Under the pieces are notes generated by a model that was given only the letters and a program-made list of their open reading frames with translations, searched no databases and was not told the origin of the DNA. Below, in pieces: positions 41,647-54,351 of a DNA stretch of 64,000 bases. The DNA lies in contig BCKL01000010.1 of assembly GCA_001600635.1 (NCBI GenBank), positions 336,747-400,746 of the forward strand. Direction: 5' to 3'. Both the position numbers and the translations under genes were made by a program. Numbering within the stretch: the first letter of the stretch is position 1; the number at the start of each line of letters is the position of its first letter. Source of the DNA: Leucosporidium creatinivorum. Its lineage: Eukaryota > Basidiomycota > Microbotryomycetes > Leucosporidiales > Leucosporidiaceae.

Positions 41647-43641
41647 ATGGCCTCCACCGCTGCCGACGTTTCCTTCTCGCGCTACTCCTCGCTCCTCCCT
41701 TGCCCCGGCGTCCCTCTACCAGCCAAGTTCGACTCACTCCCAGTCCTCACTCGACCTCAAATTGCCGCCAAGATTGCTGCAGGGCAACTGCTGGTCGTCC
41801 ACACTCCGCTCGTCTACCGCATCCCTCCCGCCTGGCTCAATATCCACCCCGGCGGAAACCTCGCTATCCTACATTACGTCGGCCGTGATGCTTCCAACGA
41901 GATCGAGACGTACCATACGGGTCGGACAGTAGCGGAGCGGATGGCGCGTTGGGTAGTTGGAAAGGTCGAGGTCGGCGAGGATGGATGGAGGGATATGGTG
42001 CCGCCGGTGCAGCTCGGCATGTGGCCGATACCAGTGCCCAAGATCACCTTGACGCATCATGGCGATGAGAAGGAGGGCGCGACCGAGGCGGCTAAGGAGG
42101 AGGAGGTCAAGCAGAAGGGGCCGCTGTTGAGGAAGGGCGACGCCGAGGGCAGCTGGCTGCTCAACCCGGGCATGGTCGATCCGCCATGCGCACCCTACGA
42201 AGATCTCCCTCTCACCCCTTCTTACCAAAACCATCTCCGGCAATCCCTTCGCGGCCTCCACACTCGCATCCAAACCCTCGGCCTCGACACCCCTCCGCCA
42301 TACCTCTCCGGCTACGCTCCTTCCCTCGTCATCTACGTCAGCCTGGCCCTCCTCTCCGGTTGCCTCTACTATCGAGCACACACCACACTCGACTACGTCC
42401 TCGCCGCCGTCGCCCTCGGCGGATTCTGGCATCAAGTCACCTTCGTCGCGCACGATGCTGGACACACGGGCTTGACGGGTGATTGGTACGGCGATAGGGT
42501 ACGAGGGTTGCTCATTGCCAACTGCATGGGGGGCATGAGCATTGGTTGGTGGGCCGATAATCACAACGTCCATCATCGTACGTACTTTCGTCGCCTTACT
42601 CCTCCGCCGAGGCTGACTCCCTCCCGCTTCGCAGTGGTGACCAACTCGCCGGAACACGACCCCGACATCCAGCATCTTCCATTCTTTGCCATCAGCAATA
42701 AGTTCTTCGACTCGTTGCGAAGCTCTTACCACAAGCGGGTCTTGCACTTCGACGCCTTCGCACGCACCGTCCTTCCTTACCAGTGCGTTTTGCTGCTGCC
42801 CGATGGAAGTTCATCGCTGACTCGCGCTTGTACGCAGACACAAGCTTTACTACATCATCATGTGCTTCGCCCGCGCCAACCTCTTCGTCCTCTCCTACAC
42901 CTTTATGCTCAAGAGCTTCCCTGCACGCGAGTCGCAGCTCTTCAAGCTGCGGATGATGGAGATCGCCGGGATCGCTTTCTTCTGGACGTGGTTCGGCGCT
43001 GTCCTCCGCAACATTGATGGCACAGGCAACGCCATCCTCTACCTCCTCGTCAGCTTCGCCGTCACGAGCCCTCTGCACGTTCAGGTGAGCTCCGAGCGCT
43101 CTCCCTGCTTCTCTCGCTCATGGCTAACTCCTCCTACCTCCAGATTGTCCTCTCTCACTTCTCGCAACCCGTCTCTGTCACCTCCGACATGATCCCGCAC
43201 ACCGAGCTCCTCGAATCGCACGCCCACCGCCAACTCCGAACCACAATGGACGTCTCCTGCCCACCCTACCTCGACTTCCTCCACGGCGGTCTCAACTTCC
43301 AAACTCCCCATCATCTCTTCCCTCGCATCCCTCGGTTCAGGTTCCGTGCCGTGGCGAAGGAGGTGGCCAAGTGGGTCCAGGAGGAGCAGGAGTTGGTCAA
43401 GGATGGGATGTGGAAGGGCGAGAAGCTTCAGAAGAATGAGGGGCTCGTGTACAAGCACATGACGTTTGTGGAGGGCAATAAGGATGTGTTGGGAGTGCTG
43501 AAGGATGTGGCGGATCAGGTGCATTCGCTTCGCTCCCTCTCCTCGAGATCGGCGCTGACCTTTCGCAATTGCTCGCAGGTCAAGCTACTCGCAGCGGTAG
43601 CTGAAGCCGACGCCAAGGGCGAGTTGAGTCATGAGCATTGA
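41647..43641 (+). CDS. Cytochrome-b5-fused sphingolipid delta-8 desaturase
   Basis: Five exons (41647-42577, 42635-42782, 42838-43084, 43144-43518, 43579-43641) join in phase to 587 residues. The N-terminal cytochrome b5 domain has the haem motif HPGG (NIHPGGNLAIL near residue 67). The membrane desaturase domain has the three His boxes HDAGH, HNVHH and QTPHH; Gln replacing the first His of the third box is the hallmark of front-end desaturases. The order b5-H1-H2-QxxHH is that of fungal delta-8 sphingolipid desaturases, which act on the ceramide long-chain base in the ER on the way to glucosylceramides. A first intron splits the codon right after HNVHH. A delta-6-type fatty acid desaturase cannot be excluded by motif alone. 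Confidence 0.88.
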
Positions 43642-43744
43642 GGGTTGAGGTAGTTGAGCTATCTCGCTGTAGATTGCCAAGGACATTCGGGTGCATTCTT
43701 GCATGAAGTCGACCGAGCCGGGGTCTCCTGCTCCCTACTCGGCT

Positions 43745-44859
43745 CTAAAGATACACTCGGCCGTTCACGATCTTCACCACATCGCCCACGAGCCGCACGC
43801 GCCCCGCCTCGCGATTCCACGTCGCTTCCATCTGCCCTCCTCTTTCGCTGGCGTGAACGATGTGAAGGGTCGTCTCCCCTTCATCCGCGAGGCGAGGCTG
43901 GGTCGCAGAGAGTCGAGCGCGGGCTGCGGGGTTCCCCAGGAAGTAGGGAGTGACTGAACAGTGAGCGGCACCGCACTGAGAGGGAGTGAGGTCAGCTTCA
44001 AGGTAGCCGAGAAGAGCAAGAGCAGAGGCGAACCACGGGATCCTCGGCTGAGCCTAGAGCCGGGGCGAAAACGCGGGATCGGATGTTGGAGGGTGCAGAA
44101 GAGGGTGCAACTTGGGTGAAGATGACCATTCTCGGCGAGAGAGCGGGCTGAGTGAGGAGAATTCAGCTCGGCGTTTCGAGTCGCGAGTGCGAAGGAGACG
44201 ACTCACGAAGTCCGAGGCATCAACCTTGAGCTGCTTCAGATCCACTGAAGTCTTGAGCTCGACGATGGGTCCCAGTGGAACCCATACAATGTTCACAATG
44301 TCTTCCTTCGTCAAGCTCGGCGCAGCCTCCAAGACCGCCTTCCTCGTCTGCTCCCACCTCGCATCCTCCTTGCTGAGGTCCGTGAAGCCATCATGATTTG
44401 CTGGAAAGTCGATAGCGATCCTTCCATCGTCCTCCTTCTCGGCGAATACGACCCCGGAGAGAGCCGTCTCGAACCGGACTTTGCGAGCCGAAGGGTGGGT
44501 GTCGAAGATGGTGGAGGCAGCGCAGAGGGTGGCGTGACCGCAGAGGGGGATGCGCGAGATGCGCGAGTAGTAGTCGGCCGAGTAGGAGGGGACTTGGTCG
44601 GCTTCTGAGGGAGGAAGCAGGTCAGCGCCGGCGAGAGAACGCCGAGAGGTGAACGCGGCTTACCTCCTTCACTGGCGGGCAAAGGCTTGATCACAGCAGT
44701 GTTCGGTAGATCTGCTTCCGTCGAGAGCTGTTGCAGAACCTCCAGCGAGGGCGAGGGGACGGCAGGTTCGAGCACAAAGACGGCAGCGGGGTTGCCTCCG
44801 TAACCGCCAAAGCGACTAGAGGTGAAGGCGTGCAGTCGGTGGTATTCGATGGAGGCCAT
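43745..44859 (-). CDS. PhzF-family protein, catalytic Glu apparently replaced
   Basis: Four exons (44859-44664, 44604-44207, 44147-44034, 43975-43745) join in phase to 312 residues. Signature blocks: FGGYGGNPAAVFVL at the N-terminus, RIPLCGHATLCAA, VFAPALGSAEDPV and CGAAHCSVTPYF, ending ASERGGQMEATW and GRVRLVGDVVKIVNG. This is the two-lobed diaminopimelate-epimerase-like fold of PhzF. In the neighbour at 45242 the active-site segment is LSETAFV, with the family's catalytic Glu. Here the aligned segment reads DLPNTAVI, with Asn in its place. The reaction of fungal PhzF-like proteins is mostly unknown; this copy may be inactive as an isomerase or altered. The third exon has the same length (114 nt) as that of the neighbour. 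Confidence 0.85.
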
Positions 44860-45241
44860 TGTAAAAGTAAGCCGCTTGAGGAACGAAGAGGCAAGAGGAG
44901 AAGAGGGAAGTCGGACGCTGAGCTCGGGCCAAAGGTGGGGGCTGAGTCAACCAACGAGCCGACGGGGAGTCTTGGACGAGCCCGCTTGACTCTGTAGGGC
45001 GATAGGCGATCGAGCAGATCAAGTAAGCAGCTGTAGAGTCAACGCCGGATCACCGCCGAGAGGAGAGAAGTGGAGGGGAGGAAGCGTTCACTCCTTGCTC
45101 TCCCGCTTCTACTTGCTCTTTCGCACTTTGCACCTCACTACAGCAGGACAGTCCTCTCAGTACACCAATACACGCCTGCAGCCTCTACACGACCTCGCTA
45201 CAGCTCCACAGCTCTCTCCCAACCTTCAACTTCGAGCCAGC
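44860..45241. promoter_or_regulatory. Divergent promoter of the two PhzF-family genes
   Basis: These 382 bases separate the start codons of the two oppositely oriented PhzF genes. They are rich in CTACAG/CTGTAG: at least four copies, several within 90 bases of the plus-strand start. No gene fits here. Confidence 0.45.
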
Positions 45242-46393
45242 ATGACCACCCTCGCTTTCCACACCGTCGACGCCTTCACCGACAAGCCCTTCTCAGGAAA
45301 CCCGGCAGCTGTAATTGTCCTGACCGAGTCTCTGGAAGACGACGTGCTCCTCAACATCGCCATCGAGTTCAACCTCTCGGAAACAGCTTTCGTGCTTCCG
45401 CTGGAGGATCATACGCCTGAGAAGCCTCATCTGTTGATCAGGTGGTTTACTCCTGCTGCCGAAGTACCGCTGGTGAGTCTTGGGGCAATCCGCAGCGGAG
45501 AGTCGCTGGCCTAAGCGCTCGCCGAATTGTCGCTGACCTCTCTCTCCTTGATCAGTGCGGCCATGCTACCCTCGCCTCTGCCGCCGTGCTCTTCTCCTCA
45601 TCTCCCCCCACTCCCATCTCTCCCTCGGCCTCCCTGATCCGCTTTGAGACGCTCAAATCCGGTCCCCTTACCGCCGAGCGACGAGGCGAGAAGATTGTGC
45701 TCGACTTCCCCGCTGCCAGTGGAGTTCTCGAGGCTGAGAGTCTGTGTACAGAGGGAGAGTACTTTGAGGTTGTCAAGACAGCTATCGAGAAGGCTGCACC
45801 GAGCCTCGAGGGCCAGGTCGTCGCGGTGACCAAGACTGGCTTTGGCCCTCTAGTCGAGATCAGCAATGCTGAGAGCATCGAGGGAGTTCAAGTCGATACG
45901 ACGTTCATTGTGAGCTGCTTTGCTTTCCTATCGCGCTTCCAGTCTTCTTGATGGAGTGCGCAAGCTGACCTCCGAACCGCAGGCCGATGGCATCCCCGAG
46001 TTCCTGGTCGCCATCACCCAGCCATCACCCTCACCCTCTTTCGACGTATACAGCCGAGTCTTTGCGCCGAAAGTTGGTATCGCTGAGGACCCTGTGGTGA
46101 GGACTTGCTCTCGCGCCAGCTCGGCGCCGAACTCGCCTCGGGCTCGCTGACCTCTCTCCCCCTTCTCGCAGACTGGAGCTGCCCACACCATGATCGGACC
46201 CTACTGGCTGTCCACCTCCGCTCGGTCACGCCTCACAAACCCCCAATTCGCCACCTCGCCGCAGAAGGGAGAGGTGCTCGCCTGCTCGCAAGTCAGCGCT
46301 CGTGGAGGAGAGATTGACGTGACCTACTCGAATGGGAGGGTCGAGCTAATTGGGAGCTCGAGGATGATGATGGCGGGGAGTATCAGCTTCTGA
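45242..46393 (+). CDS. PhzF-family isomerase-like protein
   Basis: Four exons (45242-45472, 45556-45909, 45983-46096, 46172-46393) join in phase to 306 residues. The sequence has all family landmarks: DKPFSGNPAAVIVL, FNLSETAFVLP with the catalytic Glu, PLCGHATLASAAVL, VFAPKVGIAEDPVTGAAHTM, and GGEIDVTYSNGRVELIG at the end. PhzF-type enzymes isomerise or dehydrate small amino-acid-derived substrates. Fungal members are not tied to phenazine synthesis and no biosynthetic cluster is seen around the gene. It is paired head to head with a paralogue at 43745-44859, whose intron positions are comparable, so the pair probably arose by an inverted local duplication long ago. Confidence 0.88.
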
Positions 46394-46849
46394 TTAGAAC
46401 GCAAGTGTAGTGCAAGACTTCAGAGCTCAACAGGGAGATCGCCGAGCAGAGTCGTCGAACGAGATCTCGGGATCGCAGCGTCGACCTGCTTAGTGTGCAA
46501 GCTAGCTGAGAGATTCAAAGATCTTTTATGAAGAGCCTGACACGCTACAGAAAGCGGGCGAAGCCTCCAAGCGAGCTCGACAGAGCCCGGGCTTCAGCGC
46601 CGAGCTTCCTCTTTCCCTCGTCTCTGAGCTCTGCCTTTTCGCCTCTGCTCGATTCTCGCTGTCTCGTTAGACTCGACTGTCCCATCGCTCGCTACTCGAC
46701 CTCCTTACTCGACTACATCCTCGACACCCCCTCTCGCGCAGCTGCTCGACGCCCTAGCCCCTTCGAAGAGACGAGCTGGGTCCGCCTCCTTCGACATTTG
46801 CGTCGCTCTCTCTCCTCCCACATCTTTCGCTCGCTCGTCTCAGCTCGCC
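46394..46849. other. Intergenic region
   Basis: Promoter region of the F-box gene. CTCGACTACA is found at 46708-46717, about 130 bases before the start, within a long pyrimidine-rich leader. No gene seen. Confidence 0.4.
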
Positions 46850-47994
46850 ATGGATCCAGCAGAGCACCTACCAGTGGAGCTACTTCGTCGTATCATCGAG
46901 CTGGCCGCTGCTACAACCACCGACAGCAAGAGATGGCGCCGAGAGATCAAACTCAGCACGCTCTTCCGCTCGCTCGCTCTGGTCAGCCACGGGTGGGAGG
47001 AGATTTCACGCCCTTTCCTCTACGCCAACATCACCCTCAAGGAGGAAGATAGCGCCGGGTCCCTCGTCGACACCCTCAACCTTCACCCCGACTGGGCGGC
47101 GCTGGTCAAGAAGCTAGAGCTGCGCTACCACATCACAGACGAGCTTTGGAGGGAGAATATGGCCATCTACATGTTGACCAGATGTCTCCAGCTGGGAGAG
47201 ATGAGCTTGTGCGGACCGGAAGAGGACTGGTCGACTGCTTGGGGTTCGGCGCTCGGTGAGTTCAGCCCCTTCTTCGCGCTCGAGTGCACTCGCTGATGCT
47301 CCGAAATAAAGTCCTTTCTTCGGTCCACACTCTGAAGCTCGAGTGGATCAACTTCGCGGCGCCACCTGCCACCTTTCCTTTCCTTCGAACCCTTGCCCTC
47401 ACCGCCGTCACTCTTCCCAAGGACGTCTTCACCTTCATCAAGTCCTTCCCCAACGTCTCGGACCTGTCCATTTGCACCGGTGCAGACGTCTTGCTCGAAG
47501 GCAAAGCCAGGAACCCCTCCAATCTTCGCTTCGTCGTCGCCATGGCGCCTCAACTGCTCACGCTTCGACTTCGCAACGGCCGGCGTTTCGGCATCCCTCT
47601 CTCCCTCGTCCAGAAACTCATCACTATCGGCACTCGACTACAGCGATTCGAGTCATCCGTCATCTTCGACTACGAGATCCCTTCCCCTTTCCTCTCCCCT
47701 CGCTTCAACGCCGAACTTCCTCCCCTCCAGTTGGGCCTCATCATTGACTCCGAGAGGATGGAGTACATGTTACTCACGGATCCAGTACCACCACAGTATC
47801 GACTATGGGCTCTCTTTGAGTCCCGAGACGCCGGCGCCCTCAAAGCGATATCGGCCTTGCGCCGAGTCGAACGAGTCGTCTTGGAGCCGTGGCTGGTAGA
47901 GCGCTTCCCGGGGGGAGTAGAGTACGCGGTGGAGAAGATGAGAGAGAAGGGTTTGAGCTTGGGGTTTGGAAGGCCAGACGTATTTTTCGAGTAG
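46850..47994 (+). CDS. F-box/leucine-rich-repeat-like protein
   Basis: Two exons (46850-47255 and 47312-47994) join in phase to 362 residues. The N-terminus is an F-box-like domain (LPVELLRRIIELAAA, then STLFRSLALVSHGWEEISRPFLYANITL). The rest alternates Leu-rich strands and helices in the way of LRR proteins: VHTLKLEWINFAAP, LRTLALTAVTLP, VSDLSICTGADVLL, LLTLRLRNGRRFG. Such proteins are variable adaptors of SCF ubiquitin ligases in basidiomycetes. The target cannot be guessed. The acceptor AAATAAAG is unusual (not CAG) but is the only one that keeps VLSSVHTLKL in frame. Confidence 0.75.
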
Positions 47995-48209
47995 GCTCGG
48001 CGTGGATGACGGATCAAGCGTAATTTTGTTCCGCGCAAGTCGTCATTCGAAAGACGCGAGCGGCACCTGAAAAGCCTTGTAATACATTAAAAGTTGACTT
48101 TCGTCGCACAACGGACTCCGGAGCTATATGCCCCACCGTAGCTCCTCGGCGCTCCCCTTCTCCAGACGCTCGTCGTTTCTGTCTCTTTTCCTCCTTCTCC
48201 TCGCCCAAC

Positions 48210-49348
48210 ATGCCACCTGGACCACACGCCACCAACCGAGATTGGAATCAAATCGCCCACGAGCGCGTTCTGTGCGCTGCTGTCCACTTCTCGTCCGTCA
48301 AACCGGAGGGCCTCAAGTCGTTCGGGGGTGTCGGAGGTCTGGGAGTTGCAGCGATATTGGGGCGGTACAAGTACGAGCCGAGACCCGCTTTCATTCCAGT
48401 AATTCGCTCCGGTGGTCTTGACATCAACGAGCTGATCTGGGTGCGATTGACCAAGATGAGTTTTCGCCGAGCCGACCGCCGAAGCTTGTGCTGGCAACTA
48501 ATCTTTCCCCGTCTGCACGACTTCGACGTCGACGTCGATGTGATGGAAAACTACACCCTCGATGTAATCGTGGACTCCCTGCAAGAGATGAGGGAGGGCC
48601 CAAGCTTCAGCGCCTCCGGCAACACGCTCGACCACGTGAGCTCTCCTCCTCATGTTTTGCCAACCGAGGAGCTAACCGACCCCGGCCAGCGAGAAATCAA
48701 ACGCCTTCGCGGACGCTTCTACCGCGATGGCAAAAAGAAGACCAACGTCGGGAAGGACCTCAAAACCACCCTCTGGTGGGGCCCGCGAGATCTCAAGCAA
48801 GGGTGAGTAGGGCAAAGCGAAGAAGAAGTCTTCCGCTAATCCTCCTCCTTCGAAGTACTCGAGGAGACGTCAAGATTGACCTGTGGAGGGATACGAAGAT
48901 GAAGCACTTCTTGCCGGCAAAATCCAACTCCTTCAAGCTTACCGAGGACCACCGGGTGTTCATCGACTCCGTCAAGCCTATTGGACTGGTCAAAGTCTTC
49001 CGGCCGCCTCTGATCTTCCTCAGCAAGCTTGCCTTGGACCGTTTGGACGGAAGGAGCGATAAGGCGTTTCGAGACTTCCTCGACGTCGAACGCTTGCTCA
49101 CCGCCGAGCACGGCGGTCAACCCATGGGGCTGGACGAGCACAGCATGACGGGATGGTTCAACAGAATGCCACTGGAAAAGTATCAAGAGCTGGAGCAGAA
49201 GGTGGATGCCTGGCGTCTAGGAGACTCGAAGGCGCGAGAAATGAACGATTGGGAGTTCAAGAAGCTCAAGTTCAAAGCCTCGGTCAGCGTGAAGGAGCGC
49301 GAGGCAATCAAGTTGCTCAACCTCAACCACTGGAGACGACTACTCTGA
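48210..49348 (+). CDS. Unknown protein, 3' structure uncertain
   Basis: Three exons (48210-48635, 48690-48802, 48856-49348) join in phase to 343 residues. The N-terminal half reads like a small globular domain (VKPEGLKSFGGVGGLGVAAIL, VIRSGGLDINELIWVRLTKM, WQLIFPRLHDFDVDVDV). The rest is basic: REIKRLRGRFYRDGKKKTN, KVFRPPLIFLSKLALDRLDG, RLLTAEHGGQPMGLDEHSM. The stop TGA at 49348 is followed by a segment to 49605 that looks coding in the +1 frame: TTLTRIKDMMQ, GTAAGT intron, RSTKSKAHSLAKSPFHIYSRHDQAERLARLAEEDD and KRVRVFKSSF. A one-base shift near 49330 would make this the true C-terminus. No family recognised. Confidence 0.5.
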
Positions 49349-49605
49349 CCAGGATCAAGGACATGATGCAGGTAAGTTCTGCGACAGACGGCGCTGCTCT
49401 TCGAGTCGTCATGGCTGATCTACGTTCGCTTTACTCGCCGCAGAGAAGCACAAAGTCTAAAGCCCACTCCCTCGCCAAATCCCCCTTCCACATCTACTCC
49501 CGCCACGACCAAGCCGAACGCCTCGCCCGTCTCGCCGAAGAGGACGACTCGGTGCCGACGTTGAGGAGGAGCAAGAGGGTCAGGGTGTTCAAGAGTAGCT
49601 TCTGA
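49349..49605 (+). other. Probable displaced C-terminal exons of the gene at 48210
   Basis: Two short coding-like stretches joined by an intron (GTAAGT donor near 49372, acceptor CGCAG near 49442). They are in the +1 frame relative to the preceding exon. They end in a basic tail and a TGA at 49603-49605. Confidence 0.4.
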
Positions 49606-49797
49606 AAGGTTATGGGCAGCGTAGGCGAGTGGTCAGCAAATTCGAGATCGTATTGTAGGGCACCTCGAAAGCGACGAGTTGACTTTGGCTAAGTTCGGCG
49701 ATGGCTCGGCTCCCGACTCCCTCTCTCAAGCGAACGAGAGAGGGATGGGGATGCGGCTCAGACCTGTTATAGAGGGACGACGACTGGGGGTATCCTA

Positions 49798-50380
49798 CTA
49801 CTCATGCTCCTCCTCCTCTGCTCCTCGCCCGAAGCGAATCAAGCGGCGACCAACCCTCGTGCTCGACTTGATGCCATTGAGGAGCATCGTGCCCTCAACA
49901 GAGGCGTGTTCGTCTGTCAAGACCTTGATGAGTTCTTGAGCGACGGTACTGGCCTTGAAGGCGGCGACTGAGGGCAGGTCGGAGGCGCCGCCGGGGCAGC
50001 TGCTCGGCAGCGACGAGGGGAGAAGAAGACGGAGGGCGTGGGAGCGACGGAGGAAGCGAGTGAGGGAGGGAGAGAGACGCCGTTGTAGAAGAGGAGCCGA
50101 GCATGGAGAGGGAAGGAGAAGAAGGAGAGGGGAGCGAAGGAGGAAGGGAGCGAGAGGTCAGCGAGTGTTCGGCCGGCTTTCGTCTTGGTGGAAGCATAAA
50201 CTCACTTGCTCTTCAGCACCAACTCCGACTCTTCATTGACCTTCTCCCACTCCCAAGCCGTTCGCAACCTACAGCGCGACACTCCTCCACTCCTCGACTT
50301 CGTTCGGCTGCCCTCGACGTCCTGCTCGCCGAAATGCCCGATCTCGAAGAAGAAGAAGAGCCCGGCCAGTACGACTGAAG
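49798..50380 (-). CDS. Possible small two-exon protein, unknown
   Basis: The 3' exon (about 49999-49798) reads CPGGASDLPSVAAFKASTVA, QELIKVLTDEHASVEGTMLL and NGIKSSTRVGRRLIRFGRGA before a TAG, a well-mixed amphipathic helix. The upstream exon ends VNEESELVLKS and a GTGAGT donor at about 50203. The two close in phase with the acceptor GAGCAG. The intron would be about 205 nt, long for this genome, and the true start is unclear: a hydrophobic stretch (VVLAGLFFFFE) near 50370 could be a membrane helix or non-coding. Low confidence; no family assigned. Confidence 0.3.
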
Positions 50381-50661
50381 TGAAGAGCGATAGCCGAACC
50401 ACAATACAGCGCCCAGTCTCCCGGCTCGCCTCTCGACCAGCCCTCACCGTCTCCTCGCCTTGGCCGAGCTCCCCTCGTTCGTTTCGATTTGATCATCAGA
50501 CGTGCGTTGCACCGGGTCACTGAAGTATAGAGAAGAGAAAGAAAGAGAAGTCGAGAGAAAGGCCCTGGCCTTTACTACGAATTGAGGTGAGGTGGGAGGT
50601 GGAATCGAGGGGTACGAAAAGAGAGATCCGAGAAAGAGGGAGTGATGGAGGGCAAAGACGC

Positions 50662-51814
<1,153 letters not shown>

Positions 51815-52412
51815 TTGTATTGAGGTAAAAGTGGAAGAATAGTGTAAAAGTAAGAAGCAGAAGAAGCAGCGAGTCTCAGCCCGTACCCTCCTTGTCCTCC
51901 CTCCCTATCCTGAGTTCAACTCACTACAACAGCTCGAGGCTCGACTACAAGGCTACAGCTTACACACCCCGACTAGGCTACAACTCGCCTACACTTCCCA
52001 CCTTCCCGCTCACCTCGCTCCTCCAAACCGTCGTCACCAGCCCGAGCGCCTCGCCTCACATCTCGCAGTAAACGCTCTCGAAGGCTACAGAGGTACATCA
52101 GGTTCATTCAGGTAAGTGTACAAGTGCTATCCTGCTCCCTTCTCGACAACAGAGGACACCTGGGCGATAGATCTAGCGGGAACGAGGCGGTGCTTGCGCT
52201 CGACGCAGGTCAGACGAACAACGGCCAGCTGCTGTACCTCGGCGTTGCAGTAGGGGGAGCAGGAGCAGATCATAGCCCAGTGCAGTCGAGCAGCACCATC
52301 CCAGCAGAGCTGACTCCTGCCCTATTCTCCCGCCCTCTCAGCCCGACCCACACCTCTCTCTCTCTCTCTCCTTCTTCTTCTCCCTCCAAAACACCTCCAA
52401 ACCCACCCAGAC
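51815..52412. promoter_or_regulatory. Divergent promoter between calmodulin and WASP genes
   Basis: About 600 bases. It contains CTCGACTACA at 51940-51949 and a dense cluster of CTACAA/CTACAG elements between 51920 and 52000, then a pyrimidine tract with a CT repeat just before the WASP start. No gene seen. Confidence 0.45.
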
Positions 52413-54351
52413 ATGCCCTCCACCTCCACCCTCACCTCCTCCGAGAAATCTCTAATCAAGAAGCACGCCCCCACCTCCTCGGGGGACAAGATCCACACGG
52501 CCGCCATCGGGCGGATCTACTATGCCTATCCTGATCCTGGGAAATGGAGCTACAGTGGGATTAGTGGAGCTGTGGTGTTTGGGTGGGGAGGGGGAGGCGG
52601 GTGGTTGAAGGTTGTGGATTTGGCGGTGAGTTCTGAGGGCGCCGAGCGAGGGATGGGGGAGAGCTAACGAGGTGTGGTGACTGGACAGGGCACGCGAGGA
52701 GTGATTTGGACCCACGAAATTACGGAGGAGATGGCCTATTTTCAGGATCGGACCTTCTTTCATACGTTCCCCAGCGACGTGAGTTTCGGCTCTCGGTCTC
52801 CCTCTCCCTCGGCTCTCGCTGACCATGCTCAAACAGGACTGCATGATCGGCATCGCCTTCTCCTCCGAATCCGAAGCAGCCGAATTGTTCAAGAAAGTCT
52901 CCCTCCGGCACAAATACGCCGCGAAAGCAAGCGGTCACTCGGCCTCTTCGGCGAAGCAGTCCTCCTCGGCCTCTGCTGGTGGATCGTCCAGCAAGAAGAA
53001 GAAGGGAGGGATGAACAAGAGTATGATTGGCGCGCCCACTGGGTTCAACCATGTGGCGCATATGGGGTTCGATAGTGAGAAGGGCTTCAGTTCCAATAAT
53101 GTCGATCCGAGTTGGGAGAGGTTGTTGGGGCAGTTGGAGAGTCAAGGGGTTAGTAGGGTCAGTCTTATCTTCACTGTTCGCTTGTTCGTCCCACTAACCC
53201 TCGATCCACAGACCCAAATCCTCAAGAACGAGACCTTCATCCGCAATTTCGTCGAAGGCTCCGGAGGACCTCCTCCCGCTGCTCCTCCTCCCGCTCCTGC
53301 ACCAACGGGCAAACGAGTCCCACCTCCCGCTCCCCCCTCCCGCGGCGCTACTACACACCAGATCAAGCGCAAGCCCCCCGCCCCACCTGCGCCGAGACGA
53401 GCGGCGGGAGGCATGGCTAGTCTGCAGGAACAGGCTCCGGCGCCTCCTACGACTGCGCCACCACCTCCTCCTCCCCCGCCCGCGAGAGGAATGGTACCTC
53501 CACCGCCTCCGCCGCCGCCTGTTCGGGGTGGTCAGTCGTCTTTCTTTGTCGAGCAACAGACCGCCGAGCTGACCTTCTCGGTCCACACAGCTCCTTCGGC
53601 TGCTCCTCCACCGCCTCCTCCTCCGCCACCACCACCACCACCACCACCTGCTCGCGGCGGCGGCGGCGGAGGAGGTAAGCATCGTTCTGTTCTCTCTCGC
53701 TGCTCGGCTCTCGCTGACCTCCTCCTTCCTTCGTCTCGGCGCAGCTCCTCCCCCTCCTCCGCCCCCTCCCCCTCCTCCAGCTCGCGGTGGTCGTACGTCT
53801 TCCTCCCCCTCTTTCCCGCTTCTTCCTGTCCCTCTTCTCCCTCTCCCCAGGGTGCTCTCGCTGACCCTCTGTTCCCCCGATCTAACAGCGCCCGCCCCGC
53901 CTCCCCCACCTCCTCCCCGAGCGCCCGGCGGCCCTCCTCCTCCTCCTCCACCATCGGGAGGACCACCTGCGCCAGCGCAGGATGGACGAGCGGGCCTGCT
54001 CGCCTCGATTCAAGGGAAAGGCGTCAGCAATCTGCGCAAGGTGGGTTTTTCCCTTCTCTACGGTCTCGCGTCTCATTCTCTTTCCGGCGGAACTCGCGCT
54101 AATCCTCTCCCCTCGTGATGTTTAAACAGACGGACCCTTCCGCCGCGCCTCTCGCCGCCGGCGCTGGCATCGCAGGGGGAGCAGCTCTCGGCCTCGGCGC
54201 CGCTGCCATCGCTGAGGATGAGCCTGCCCCCTCGAGCGGAGGTGGAGGAGGGGATTTGGCGAGTGCTCTGGCAGCGGCATTGAGTCAGAGGAAGGGCAAT
54301 ATGGGCGATTCGGACGATGAGGATGAGGAGAGTGATGCGGAGTGGGATTAG
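52413..54351 (+). CDS. LAS17: WASP homologue, actin nucleation promoter
   Basis: About eight exons encode roughly 490 residues. Order of domains: WH1 (residues 1-140; HTAAIGRIYYAY, WSYSGISGAVVFG, FHTFPSDDCMIGIAFSSESEA), a basic patch KKKKGG, a CRIB-like motif (IGAPTGFNHVAHMGFD) with a short GBD, a long Pro-rich region with runs of up to 15 Pro and PPPPARG repeats, a WH2 motif (GRAGLLASIQGKGVSNLRK) and a C-terminal acidic segment ending DEESDAEWD with the essential Trp. WASP proteins bind Arp2/3 and start branched actin at endocytic sites. The CRIB motif suggests control by Cdc42 or Rac, which S. cerevisiae Las17 has lost. Splice sites within the Pro-rich part are hard to place exactly. Confidence 0.9.
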
